Position numbers and translations under genes: made by a program. This document shows, piece after piece, positions 8,855-19,258 of a stretch of 64,000 nt of DNA. The stretch comes from a bacterium (GTDB lineage: Bacteria > Zhuqueibacterota > Zhuqueibacteria > Oleimicrobiales > Geothermoviventaceae). Location of the stretch: NCBI GenBank assembly GCA_028275345.1, contig JAPWUV010000004.1, forward strand, positions 124,001 to 188,000, read 5' to 3'. The notes beneath the pieces are model-generated. The model saw only the letters and a program-made list of their open reading frames with translations, was not told the DNA's origin and made no database searches. Numbering within the stretch: position 1 is the first letter of the stretch; every line of letters starts with the position of its first letter.

Positions 8855-10414
<1,560 letters not shown>

Positions 10415-10627
10415 CGGATGAAGTCCCCGGGGGATCACGCGCTGGAGTCCGGCGTGGGTCGGGTAGTGAGCCTTGGTGTCCCCGTGATGGCCCTTCCGGC
10501 GGCAAATTGCGTAGCCCGGGGGCGGTGCCTGCGTTCGGGCAACGGGTTCTTCACGTCGCGCAGCTTCGGGCGGACATCGGCGAGCTCACCTCGGAACGCA
10601 AGGGCTTGAGGGAGCGCGAGTTCACGC
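10415..10627 (+). other. Intergenic stretch before the rplU promoter
   Basis: No gene, RNA or terminator is recognised here. The functional signals of this gap begin at 10628. Confidence 0.45.
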
Positions 10628-10656
10628 TTGACATTCCGAGCCAGTTTCTCTATATT
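10628..10656 (+). promoter_or_regulatory. Near-consensus sigma-70-type promoter of rplU-rpmA
   Basis: TTGACA at 10628-10633 matches the -35 consensus exactly. A 17-base spacer follows, then TATATT at 10651-10656 (five of six). It is the best promoter seen in the window and fits constitutive ribosomal-protein expression. The predicted transcript starts near 10663, about 43 bases before rplU. Confidence 0.8.
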
Positions 10657-10705
10657 GGTGCCGCAATTGGATCAGGTGGAGGTAATGTCAGGAGGATGAG
10701 TCCGA

Positions 10706-11017
10706 ATGTACGCCATTGTGGAAATCGCCGGAAAGCAGCTCCGAGTGGAGAAGGGCAAGGAATACGTCACTCCGAAGCTTCCGTTCGAACCGGGCACGCA
10801 GGCAGAGTTCGATCGCGTCTTGTTCCTGCGAGAGGATACGGGGGTCCGCGTGGGCTCTCCCGTGGTTGAGGGAGCCAAGATCGTGGCGACGGTAGTCGCG
10901 CACGGCCGGGACGAGAAAGTGGTGGTGTTCAAGAAGAAGCGGCGCAAGGGGTACAAGGTGAAACGCGGTCACCGGCAGCCGCAATCTGTCATCCGAGTGG
11001 ACGATATCGTAGCTTGA
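10706..11017 (+). CDS. rplU: 50S ribosomal protein L21
   Basis: A 103-residue protein of normal L21 length. It opens [18 protein letters not shown] and has the lysine-rich RNA-binding segment [20 protein letters not shown] typical of L21, which binds 23S rRNA in the large subunit. GGAGG lies about nine bases before the ATG. rpmA (L27) follows after 19 bases, the usual bacterial pair, and a consensus promoter lies upstream. obgE, which often comes third, is absent; mdh follows instead after a strong terminator. Confidence 0.97.
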   Translation: MYAIVEIAGKQLRVEKGKEYVTPKLPFEPGTQAEFDRVLFLREDTGVRVGSPVVEGAKIVATVVAHGRDEKVVVFKKKRRKGYKVKRGHRQPQSVIRVDDIVA

Positions 11018-11036
11018 GGCAATAGGAGGTCGATTT

Positions 11037-11288
11037 ATGGCTCACAAGAAAGGTGTGGGGAGCTCCAAGAACGGGCGGGATAGTAACCCCAAGATGCTGG
11101 GGGTGAAGCGCTACGACGGGCAGTTCGTGCGCGCCGGAAGCATCTTGGTGAGGCAGAGAGGGACGAAGATCCACCCTGGCCGGAATGTCGGCATCGGGGG
11201 AGACGACACGCTCTTCGCCCTGGTGGATGGCTACGTGAAGTTCGAGACGAAAGGGCGGAACAAGAAAGTCGTGAATGTGCTGAGCTGA
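11037..11288 (+). CDS. rpmA: 50S ribosomal protein L27
   Basis: An 83-residue protein with the L27 signature [16 protein letters not shown] at the N-terminus, the tail that reaches the peptidyl-transferase centre, and [15 protein letters not shown] in the middle. The protein begins Met-Ala-His, so there is no Firmicutes-type cleavable N-extension. AGGAGG lies just before the ATG at 11037. It forms an operon with rplU and is followed by a perfect 12-bp terminator stem. Confidence 0.97.
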   Translation: MAHKKGVGSSKNGRDSNPKMLGVKRYDGQFVRAGSILVRQRGTKIHPGRNVGIGGDDTLFALVDGYVKFETKGRNKKVVNVLS

Positions 11289-11295
11289 TGTGGAG

Positions 11296-11330
11296 AACAG
11301 GGCTGAGGAAGGAACTCAGCCCTGTTTGTT
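11296..11330 (+). terminator. Rho-independent terminator after rpmA
   Basis: A perfect 12-bp stem (AACAGGGCTGAG and CTCAGCCCTGTT) has a seven-base loop and is followed by TGTTTG. It ends the rplU-rpmA operon. Confidence 0.85.
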
Positions 11331-11388
11331 TGGGGGAAACCCACCGGAGAAACGTCAGGAGATGCGACGCGCGAGAGGGCAAGAGTAG

Positions 11389-12363
<975 letters not shown>

Positions 12364-12384
12364 AGTGGAGGATTCGGGGATCCG

Positions 12385-12429
12385 AAAGGCCACCTGCCTC
12401 CGACCTCGGGGGAAGGTGGCCTTTTCTTT
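12385..12429 (+). terminator. Rho-independent terminator after mdh
   Basis: An 11-bp perfect stem (AAAGGCCACCT and AGGTGGCCTTT) has an 18-base loop and is followed by TCTTTG. It separates mdh from the fumarase genes. Confidence 0.82.
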
Positions 12430-12503
12430 GAGCCCAAAGGCGGGGCCGGGGGCGGATCCTGCGGCCAGTGAAAACGGAAGAGCAAACGGGCGAGGACGCA
12501 GCC

Positions 12504-13349
12504 ATGCGTGAGGTTCCCGCTGAGAGGATCAGCTCCGAGGTGGCTCGATTGTGCATCGAGGCGAGCTACGAGTTGGGCGAGGATGTCATCCAGGCATTCC
12601 AGCAAGCCTTGGAGAAGGAAGAATCTCCTGTAGGCAAGGCCATTCTCGAGCGCCTCATCGAGAACGCTCGGATCGCCGCCCAGGGCGAGTATCCCTACTG
12701 CCAAGATACCGGTTTTGCGGTGGTATTCGTGGAGCTGGGCCAGGAGGTCCAGGTGGTGGGGGGCAACCTCGTGGACGCCGTGAACGAGGGCGTGCGGCGG
12801 GGCTACGCCGAGGGGTACTTGCGGAAATCGATCGTGAATGACCCGCTGTTCAGGCGGATCAACACGGGCGATAATACGCCGGCCGTCATCTGGACGGAGA
12901 TCGTGCCCGGAGACAAGATTCGGCTCACCGTCGCGCCCAAGGGGGGAGGCAGTGAGAACATGAGCGAAGTCCGGATGCTCAAACCGGCCGACGGGGTGGA
13001 AGGTGTCAGACGATTTGTGATTGAGCGTGTCAGCCGCTCGGGCGGAGATCCTTGTCCGCCGATCATCGTGGGTGTGGGAATCGGGGGGACCTTCGAGAAG
13101 TGCGCCTGGCTTGCCAAGAAGGCCTTGCTGCGCGAAGTGGGCTCAAGGAATCCCGACCCCGACTACGCCCAACTCGAACTGGAACTTCTGGAGGAGATCA
13201 ACAAGCTGGGCATCGGTCCGCAGGGACTGGGCGGCCGTGTGACGGCGCTGGATGTGCACATCGAGACCTTCCCGTGCCACATCGCCTCCCTTCCCGTGGC
13301 GGTGAACATTCAGTGCCACGCGGCTCGCCATAAGTCCGTCACGATTTGA
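12504..13349 (+). CDS. Class I fumarate hydratase, alpha subunit
   Basis: A 281-residue protein matching the N-terminal catalytic half of class I ([4Fe-4S]) fumarase. The motifs GEYPYCQDTGFAVVFVELG and GGGSENMSEV, together with the conserved cysteines (in PYCQDTG, GGTFEKCAWLA and IQCHAARH), are the features of TtdA/FumA-alpha. The enzyme hydrates fumarate to malate, and the oxygen-labile cluster suggests an anaerobe or microaerophile. The ATG at 12504 is preferred; a GTG at 12468 is in frame upstream. The beta subunit follows after 47 bases. A tartrate dehydratase is possible by family, but the mdh and sdh neighbours favour fumarase. Confidence 0.92.
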   Translation: MREVPAERISSEVARLCIEASYELGEDVIQAFQQALEKEESPVGKAILERLIENARIAAQGEYPYCQDTGFAVVFVELGQEVQVVGGNLVDAVNEGVRRGYAEGYLRKSIVNDPLFRRINTGDNTPAVIWTEIVPGDKIRLTVAPKGGGSENMSEVRMLKPADGVEGVRRFVIERVSRSGGDPCPPIIVGVGIGGTFEKCAWLAKKALLREVGSRNPDPDYAQLELELLEEINKLGIGPQGLGGRVTALDVHIETFPCHIASLPVAVNIQCHAARHKSVTI

Positions 13350-13396
13350 CCCGCCCGTTTACGGTGAGACGAGAAACTGGGAAGGGAGGTCAAGAC

Positions 13397-13957
13397 ATGT
13401 CATCGGCCTTCAAACGCGTGAGCACCCCACTGACCGACGAGGTCGTGCAGGGCCTTGTGGCTGGCGACAACGTGCTCCTCAGCGGGGTCATCTACACGGC
13501 GCGCGACGCCGCCCACAAGCGGCTGGTCGAGCTGCTTCAAAAGGGAGAGCCGCTTCCTCTGGACATCCGTGGCCAGGTCATCTACTACGTCGGCCCGACG
13601 CCGGCGCGCCCGGGGAAGGTGATCGGAGCCGCGGGGCCCACCACTAGCGGCCGTATGAACGCGTATGCGCCGCAGCTCATCGCCGCCGGACAAAAGGGCA
13701 TCATCGGCAAGGGAGAGATGGGGCCGCAAGTACAAGAGGCTCTGGAGCGGTACAAAGCGGTCTACTTCGCCGCCATCGGGGGAGCGGGAGCGCTGATCGC
13801 CCAGTGCGTGGTTTCGTCCGAGGTGGTGGCGTACGAGGAGCTCGGCCCCGAGGCCATCCGCAGGCTCGTGGTCAAGGAACTTCCGCTCACCGTGGCCCAG
13901 GATTGTCATGGTGGCAACTTGTACCGCGAGGGTAGACTCCGCTACCAGCTGGCCTAA
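13397..13957 (+). CDS. Class I fumarate hydratase, beta subunit
   Basis: A 186-residue protein matching the C-terminal half of class I fumarase. It shows GDNVLLSGVIYTARDAAHKR, the PGKVIGAAGPTTSGRMN segment and the GKGEMGP turn. With the alpha subunit upstream it forms the two-subunit iron-sulfur enzyme. The ATG at 13397 follows AAGGGAGGT. Length is normal for a stand-alone beta subunit. The following gene, sdhA, starts about 300 bases later on the same strand, so product and substrate enzymes are adjacent. Confidence 0.92.
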   Translation: MSSAFKRVSTPLTDEVVQGLVAGDNVLLSGVIYTARDAAHKRLVELLQKGEPLPLDIRGQVIYYVGPTPARPGKVIGAAGPTTSGRMNAYAPQLIAAGQKGIIGKGEMGPQVQEALERYKAVYFAAIGGAGALIAQCVVSSEVVAYEELGPEAIRRLVVKELPLTVAQDCHGGNLYREGRLRYQLA

Positions 13958-14261
13958 ACCCCCGCACTAGAATTTTCCAATCGCGAGAAATGGAAGCCGC
14001 AAGTTCCGAGAAATGGGGAAAAGCTCGGAGGACAGCCCGAAAGGGCGCGTCTGACGGCTGAGAGGCGGAGCGAGCGGCTGGGGGGCGGGAGGCCTCGTTG
14101 GTACAACGATTGCCCAAAATCGACCCTGGCGACCCCCCGCTTGGAGATGGGTCGCAGGAAGGAGGCGGGATCAGCGGGAAAAACCATCGCACTAAGCGGC
14201 TAACGGGCAACGGGGCACGGTGCGCGAGGACTACTGCTCTTGGGACCGAAGGGGAGGGAGC
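13958..14261 (+). other. Intergenic stretch between fumarase and sdhA
   Basis: About 300 bases with no gene. A ten-base direct repeat (CGAGAAATGG at 13984-13993 and 14007-14016, 23 bases apart) is the only structure noticed. It could be a paired activator or repressor site, or chance. No clear promoter or terminator was identified. Confidence 0.35.
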
Positions 14262-15980
14262 ATGACCGAGGTGATCCGTCACGATCTGATCATCCTGGGT
14301 TCGGGGCTCGCGGGTTTGCGCGCGGCGGTGGAAGCTTGCCGCGTCAGCGGCGGGAAGATCAGTGTCGGTCTGGTTTCGAAGGTCCAGTTGATGCGCGCTC
14401 ATTCCGTGTGCGCGGAAGGCGGAACTGCCGCTGTCCTCCGACCGGAGGAAGGCGACAGCTTCGAGCTGCACGCTTGGGATACGGTGAAGGGGAGCGATTT
14501 CCTGGCGGACCAGGATGTGGTGCACCGTTTCGTGCGCATCATGCCGGAGGAGATCCTACTCCTGGAACACTGGGGGATCCCGTGGTCGCGGGATCCGGAC
14601 GGCCGCATCGCTCAGCGCCCGTTCGGGGGGCACAGCTTCCCGCGCGCGACCTTCGCGGAGGACAAGACCGGGTTTTTCGAGATGCAGACGCTCTACGACA
14701 CGCTGCTCAAGTACGATAACTGGACGGGCTACAGCGAGTGGTTCGCTACGTCCATTCTGGTGGAAGATGGGCGGTTCCGGGGGCTGACGGTCATCGAAAT
14801 GGCCAGCGGCAAGTTCTACGTGATGGAGGGCAAGGCTCTGATCATCGCCACGGGCGGGGCGGGAACCCTCTTTGGCTTCACCACGTATTCGCAGACCGTC
14901 ACGGGCGACGGCCTTGCCTTGGCCTACCGTGCGGGCATCCCGCTCGAGGACATGGAATTCCTCCAATTCCATCCAACCGGCTTGATCCCGAGCGGCATCC
15001 TGATGACCGAGGCTTGCCGCGGGGAGGGGGGCTATCTTCTCAACAATCGGGGGGAGCGTTTCATGGCCAACTACGCCCCGGAGCGGATGGAGCTTGCCCC
15101 CCGCGACGTGGTCTCGCGCGCCATGATGACCGAGATCGAGCAGGGTCGAGGGTTCAAAGGGCCGCGAGGGTTGGATTACCTGCACCTGGACCTCCGCCAC
15201 TTAGGCCGTGACCGGATCCTGGAGCGATTGCCCCTCATCCGCGAAGTGACGTTGAAATTCCTGGGACTGGATCCCATTGAGGAGCCCATCCCCGTCCGGC
15301 CAGTGGCTCATTACTCCATGGGCGGGATCGAAACGGACATCGATGGCAAGACGCGCGTCGAAGGGATCTGGGCGGCGGGCGAAGCGGCGGCGGTGAGTCT
15401 ACACGGAGCCAACCGGCTGGGGACCAATTCCACGGCGGAATGTCTCGCCTGGGGGGCCATCTCAGGCAAGCAGGCGGCTGAGTACGTCATGCACCAGGGC
15501 CCTGCCGAGAAGGCGCCCGAGGAGTTGGTCCGCAGAGAGTACGAGCGCGTGTTCGGGGATTTGCTCCGTAGGGAAGGCCGGGAGAACCTGTACCATCTGC
15601 GGCAGGAACTGCGCGACACGATGGTCACCGCCGCCGGGGTCTTCCGGACGGGCGATCAGCTGGAAGAGGGGCTGCGCAGGGTGCGCGAGATCCGGGAGCG
15701 CTTCCAATTCATCTCGATTCAGGACAAGGGGCGGGCCTACAATACCAATCTGATCCACGCGTTGGAGACGGAGAACCTGATCGACGTGGCCGAAGTGCTG
15801 CTTGCCGGTGCCCTGGCCCGCGAGGAGTCGCGAGGGGCCCATGCCCGGCGCGATTTCCCCAAGCGCGACGACGAAAAGTGGCTGAAGCACACATTGGCAT
15901 TCCGCACGCCGGAAGGCCCCCGACTCGAGTACAAACCCGTGGTCATCACAACGTGGAAGCCGGTCGAGCGTACGTACTGA
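14262..15980 (+). CDS. sdhA: Succinate dehydrogenase / fumarate reductase flavoprotein subunit
   Basis: A 572-residue flavoprotein. It has an N-terminal dinucleotide motif (LIILGSGLAGLRAAVEA) and the His-containing FAD-attachment segment HSVCAEGGTAAVL. It also has active-site stretches GDGLALAYRAGIP, LQFHPTG, TEACRGEGG and VAHYSMGGI. It oxidises succinate or reduces fumarate at the cytoplasmic face of the membrane and passes electrons to SdhB. The ATG at 14262 follows GGGAGG. The order A-C-D-B, with small gaps, indicates one operon. Direction (oxidation or fumarate respiration) cannot be told from sequence. Full length, no defect visible. Confidence 0.95.
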   Translation: MTEVIRHDLIILGSGLAGLRAAVEACRVSGGKISVGLVSKVQLMRAHSVCAEGGTAAVLRPEEGDSFELHAWDTVKGSDFLADQDVVHRFVRIMPEEILLLEHWGIPWSRDPDGRIAQRPFGGHSFPRATFAEDKTGFFEMQTLYDTLLKYDNWTGYSEWFATSILVEDGRFRGLTVIEMASGKFYVMEGKALIIATGGAGTLFGFTTYSQTVTGDGLALAYRAGIPLEDMEFLQFHPTGLIPSGILMTEACRGEGGYLLNNRGERFMANYAPERMELAPRDVVSRAMMTEIEQGRGFKGPRGLDYLHLDLRHLGRDRILERLPLIREVTLKFLGLDPIEEPIPVRPVAHYSMGGIETDIDGKTRVEGIWAAGEAAAVSLHGANRLGTNSTAECLAWGAISGKQAAEYVMHQGPAEKAPEELVRREYERVFGDLLRREGRENLYHLRQELRDTMVTAAGVFRTGDQLEEGLRRVREIRERFQFISIQDKGRAYNTNLIHALETENLIDVAEVLLAGALAREESRGAHARRDFPKRDDEKWLKHTLAFRTPEGPRLEYKPVVITTWKPVERTY

Positions 15981-16004
15981 GGGTTCTCGACAGGAGGTAG
16001 TGCC

Positions 16005-16442
16005 ATGGCAAATGGGAGTCAGACAGGCCAGATTGGCCTTCGCGGATGGGTGTATGCCGGACGATTCGGGCTGGAGCGCTACGCCTACACCCTCCATCGG
16101 ATCACGGGCCTCGGGTTGTTGCTGTACTTCCTCATGCACATCTGCGTGACTTCATCCCGGGCCCTCGGCCAGGCGGCGTGGGAGTCGGTCATGGGCTTCC
16201 TCAGCCACCCCATCTTCCGGATTGGAGAATTCCTGGTGTACGTGGCTTTTGCCTACCACGCCTTGAATGGCGTGCGTTTGATCCTCGGCGAGCTCGGATT
16301 GGGGCTGGGCAATCCCGTGCGTCCCGAGTATCCCTATCCGATCGCGCATCGCCGACAACGACCGCTCTTCCTCGCCTTGATGATCATTTCCGGCATTCTG
16401 ATCCTCGCCGGAGGCTGGGATTTCTTCGTGACAAAGCACTAG
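16005..16442 (+). CDS. sdhC: Succinate dehydrogenase membrane subunit C
   Basis: A 145-residue protein with three predicted membrane helices (about 32-50, 70-95 and 118-140). Candidate haem-b ligands are His31 (LHRITG), His45 (FLMH) and His85 (AYHALNGVR). The HRITG and HALNG motifs are typical of SdhC-type anchors. It starts 24 bases after sdhA with AGGAGG upstream. Together with SdhD it should anchor the flavoprotein and iron-sulfur subunits and reduce quinone. Several His residues in both anchors suggest a two-haem, type-A-like arrangement. Confidence 0.85.
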   Translation: MANGSQTGQIGLRGWVYAGRFGLERYAYTLHRITGLGLLLYFLMHICVTSSRALGQAAWESVMGFLSHPIFRIGEFLVYVAFAYHALNGVRLILGELGLGLGNPVRPEYPYPIAHRRQRPLFLALMIISGILILAGGWDFFVTKH

Positions 16443-16459
16443 TGTTGGAGGCGTGACCC

Positions 16460-16822
16460 ATGCGCGAAGCTACATTGTGGACGCTTCACCTCGCTGCCGG
16501 CGTGGTGATCCTGGTCTTCCTGAGCATTCACATGGGCATCATGCACCTGGAGGACGTCCTGACGGCCTTGGGTACGGGCTATCGCGATGCCTTGGGCTGG
16601 GCATCCGTTGTGATGCGGAACAAGCAGCTTTATTTCACCATCACGTACGTGATCTTGCTGGCTGCGGCCCTTTATCACGGCCTCTATGGCCTGCGGAACA
16701 TCTTGTTGGAACTGGGTCCCGGCCCCACCGCGGTGCGCGTGATTCAGGGAATCCTCATCCTTCTGGGTGCGTCGCTTTTCGTGCTGGGGACGATCGCGGC
16801 CATTGCCGCCTACGTGCGGTAG
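16460..16822 (+). CDS. sdhD: Succinate dehydrogenase membrane subunit D
   Basis: A 120-residue hydrophobic protein with three membrane helices (about 8-28, 58-78 and 93-118). Histidines stand at 10, 24, 29 and 73; the YHGLYGLRNILLELG segment is a common SdhD/SdhC pattern. It lies 17 bases after sdhC and seven bases before sdhB. It completes the membrane anchor of complex II. The family is short and poorly conserved, so position in the operon carries much of the evidence. Confidence 0.82.
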   Translation: MREATLWTLHLAAGVVILVFLSIHMGIMHLEDVLTALGTGYRDALGWASVVMRNKQLYFTITYVILLAAALYHGLYGLRNILLELGPGPTAVRVIQGILILLGASLFVLGTIAAIAAYVR

Positions 16823-16829
16823 GGAGGAG

Positions 16830-17699
16830 ATGCCGATGTGCCAGCGGAACGAGCATTCCGGGCAGGCGCTCAGTGACGAGATCGTAAGGGAAGTGGTTTT
16901 CCGGGTGCAGCGGTACAGTCCTGGACAGGACCGGCCTGTGACGAGGGAGTACCGCGTCCCGGTGACGCGGGGAATGACGGTGCTGGACGGGCTTCACTAC
17001 ATCCGGGACAATCTGGACGCGACCCTTTCGTACCGCTTCAGCTGCCGCATGGGGGTATGTGGCTCCTGCGGCATGTACATCAATTCCTTCCCGCGGCTCG
17101 CCTGCCAGACCCAGATCCTGGAGCTGAACTCGGACTTGGTGGACGTTCGGCCCATGCCCAACTATCCGGTGGTGAAGGATCTGGTGCCCGACCTCAGTCA
17201 GCTGTTCGCGAAGCACCGGGAAGTTCAACCCTTCATCATCCGCAACGAGCAGGAGCTCGAACACCCGACCGCTGAGTTCCTCCAGAAGCCCGAGGAGTTG
17301 CTTCGATACCTGCAGTTCACCTATTGCATCAAATGCGGTCTCTGTCTCACTGCGTGCCCGACGGTGGCGACCGACCCCCGTTACTTGGGTCCCCAGGCCT
17401 TGGCCCAGTCCTACCGGTACTGCGCTGACACCCGGGATGCCGGTGCCGAGGGAAGGCTGAGGATCGCGGCCGGCCGCGACGGCGTCTGGCGTTGCCATTT
17501 GGCGGGGGCATGTTCGGAGGCTTGCCCCAAAGGTGTGGATCCGGCGCTTGGGATCCAGCTGCTGAAGCGACTCGCCGTGCTGCGTGCCCTGTCCCTGAAA
17601 AAGCCGCATTCCCCAGCGCCAGTCGCTGGCAAGCGGACGGGCGTCGAGCGCCGACCCGGCATTCCGCAGCCGCCACCGCCCACTGTGGAGTCACGGTAA
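16830..17699 (+). CDS. sdhB: Succinate dehydrogenase iron-sulfur subunit
   Basis: A 289-residue protein with all three cluster motifs: [2Fe-2S] in CRMGVCGSCGMYIN plus a later Cys, [4Fe-4S] in CIKCGLCLTACP, and [3Fe-4S] in CHLAGACSEACPKG. It transfers electrons from SdhA to the quinone site. The ATG at 16830 follows GGGAGGA. The C-terminal 35 residues are a basic, proline-rich extension beyond the usual family end. It is the last gene of sdhACDB and is followed by a GC-rich hairpin. Confidence 0.95.
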   Translation: MPMCQRNEHSGQALSDEIVREVVFRVQRYSPGQDRPVTREYRVPVTRGMTVLDGLHYIRDNLDATLSYRFSCRMGVCGSCGMYINSFPRLACQTQILELNSDLVDVRPMPNYPVVKDLVPDLSQLFAKHREVQPFIIRNEQELEHPTAEFLQKPEELLRYLQFTYCIKCGLCLTACPTVATDPRYLGPQALAQSYRYCADTRDAGAEGRLRIAAGRDGVWRCHLAGACSEACPKGVDPALGIQLLKRLAVLRALSLKKPHSPAPVAGKRTGVERRPGIPQPPPPTVESR

Positions 17700-17780
17700 G
17701 TGCGGCTTCTCGCTGTCGGAGCGGTCCATTGCCGGCCGGATGGAGGCACGGACTCGGTTCCGCGCCGGGAGGGGAGGTCC

Positions 17781-17824
17781 GCTCCGGGTTCGCCTCGCGG
17801 GACGCAACCCGCTCCGGAGCTTTC
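17781..17824 (+). terminator. Imperfect GC-rich hairpin after sdhB
   Basis: GCTCC and GGAGC form the outer arms and GGGTT and AACCC the inner arms, followed by TTTCC. It lies in the 300-base gap between sdhB and the cytochrome gene and could end the sdh transcript. The stem is imperfect. Confidence 0.42.
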
Positions 17825-17860
17825 CTCCGAGGGCTGCTCCACCTTCGTTGCATTTTCAGC

Positions 17861-17889
17861 TTGACTTCCTCTCCCACCTCGATTACCTT
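17861..17889 (+). promoter_or_regulatory. Possible promoter of the cytochrome-porin cluster
   Basis: TTGACT (five of six to -35), a 17-base spacer and TACCTT (three of six to -10), about 110 bases before the 11-heme gene. The -10 element is poor; it is proposed because of position and spacing. Confidence 0.33.
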
Positions 17890-17999
17890 GCGCCAGATTC
17901 TGGGGCGGGGGGGAGGTGCTGTCGTCGGGCCGGTTGGGAAGCGACAGAAGTCTTGCCCGTCCCGATCCCTTGGGCTTTGCGTGAGAATGGGAGGAACGA

Positions 18000-19223
18000 A
18001 TGCGCGTATCACGCCTTGTGGTTTTGCTGGCCATTCCAGCCTGGGCAGTGGCGCTTTCCGGTTGCACGAAGCGTTCGCCGACGGAGGCCCTGGATCCCAG
18101 GGAGGGAACCTGCGAGAGCTGTCACGTTGTGGGGGTAGCCTCGCAGGTCGAAGCCGGCTACGCCGTGAGCAAGGATTTTGTGACTTCGGTCCACGGAAGA
18201 CGCGGCTGTACCGGGTGTCATGCGGGCACCGAAGAGCCGGCCAGGGAGCAAGAGGCCCACAAGGGTCTAGTTGACGATCCCTCAGGACGGGCGGGGAACA
18301 TCTGCGCCTCGTGCCACCGGGAACGGGCGGAGCGTTACGGGCGCACGGTCCATGGGTCGCAGAGCGGGGTGCTGCGGGCGATCCGGGAACGAACCGGGGC
18401 GACGGAGTTGGCAGGCAATGCTCGCGACATGTTTGAGCAGGCCTGCGGAAGCTGTCACGCCAGCTGCGGCAAGTGCCACCTGAAACGCGATGCCGGTGGG
18501 AGCGCTCCGATCACCGCCCAACACACGATTTCCGGCGAACCCGATCCGCGCGAGAGCTGCCTGACCTGTCACGAAAGGCTTTCCCGAGAGTACCAGGGTC
18601 TCGTCCAAGGCAATCAGCCGGATGTGCATTTCGAGCGCGGCATGACCTGCTTCGATTGCCACCCGAGGAGCGGGTTCCACGGCGAGGGGCAGCCGGCTGA
18701 GAGCCGCTACGAGGTGGCCGATCTCCCCAGCTGCAGCGGTTGCCACCCGCAGGTGCTTTCCGAAACCACGACCAATATCTACCACCGGCTGATGGTGAAG
18801 AAGGTGCAGTGCCAGGTGTGTCACTCCCAGTCCTACCTGACGTGCTACAATTGCCATGTGAGCAGGCAGAGGAGCCAGTTGGCCCTCGAGGAGGTCGACT
18901 TCCGGATTGGGAAGAACCCAGCGAAGAGCGACCGCCATCCCTGGGACTGGGTGGTGCTGCGGCACGTTCCCATTGCGCCGGACAGCTATACCGACTGGGG
19001 AGTGAGCCAAACGCGGTTCTCGGAGTTCCCCACCTGGCGCTATGCGAGTCCGCACAACATTCGCAAGAAGACGACGCAGAATTCCGGTTGCTACGGCCCT
19101 TGCCACCTGAATGCTGCGGTCTTCCTCACGCGCGACTACCTACAGCAGAAGGTCAGCCAGGGGGCGATGGTTCCAGCAGAAATCGAGGCGAATGGGAACG
19201 TAGTGGTGGAGAAAGTGCCGTGA
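18000..19223 (+). CDS. Undecaheme c-type cytochrome lipoprotein
   Basis: A 407-residue protein with a lipoprotein signal (ALSGC, Cys22). It has ten CXXCH haem-binding motifs (CESCH, CTGCH, CASCH, CGSCH, CGKCH, CLTCH, CFDCH, CSGCH, CQVCH and CYNCH) plus one CX3CH (CYGPCH), so up to eleven haems. It should be lipid-anchored in the envelope, facing the periplasm or the cell surface. GGAGGA precedes the ATG. The next two genes encode a beta-barrel and a 14-heme exported cytochrome. That composition matches porin-cytochrome conduits, in which the lipoprotein cytochrome is usually the outer partner. No named orthologue is recognised, and the terminal acceptor is unknown. Confidence 0.88.
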   Translation: MRVSRLVVLLAIPAWAVALSGCTKRSPTEALDPREGTCESCHVVGVASQVEAGYAVSKDFVTSVHGRRGCTGCHAGTEEPAREQEAHKGLVDDPSGRAGNICASCHRERAERYGRTVHGSQSGVLRAIRERTGATELAGNARDMFEQACGSCHASCGKCHLKRDAGGSAPITAQHTISGEPDPRESCLTCHERLSREYQGLVQGNQPDVHFERGMTCFDCHPRSGFHGEGQPAESRYEVADLPSCSGCHPQVLSETTTNIYHRLMVKKVQCQVCHSQSYLTCYNCHVSRQRSQLALEEVDFRIGKNPAKSDRHPWDWVVLRHVPIAPDSYTDWGVSQTRFSEFPTWRYASPHNIRKKTTQNSGCYGPCHLNAAVFLTRDYLQQKVSQGAMVPAEIEANGNVVVEKVP

Positions 19224-19258
19224 TCCCTTCACGCCTGAGGGCTTGACAATTAGTCGAA

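Noticed and set aside
17781-17824. GGGACGCAA in the leader of the multiheme cluster as a c-di-GMP riboswitch
   Set aside because: Attractive because such riboswitches control cytochromes elsewhere, but the GGGCAAACC half is absent. It is better explained as an imperfect hairpin.
19243-19248. TTGACA just before the beta-barrel gene
   Set aside because: No -10 element lies at correct spacing before the ATG at 19259; the position would fall inside the coding start.
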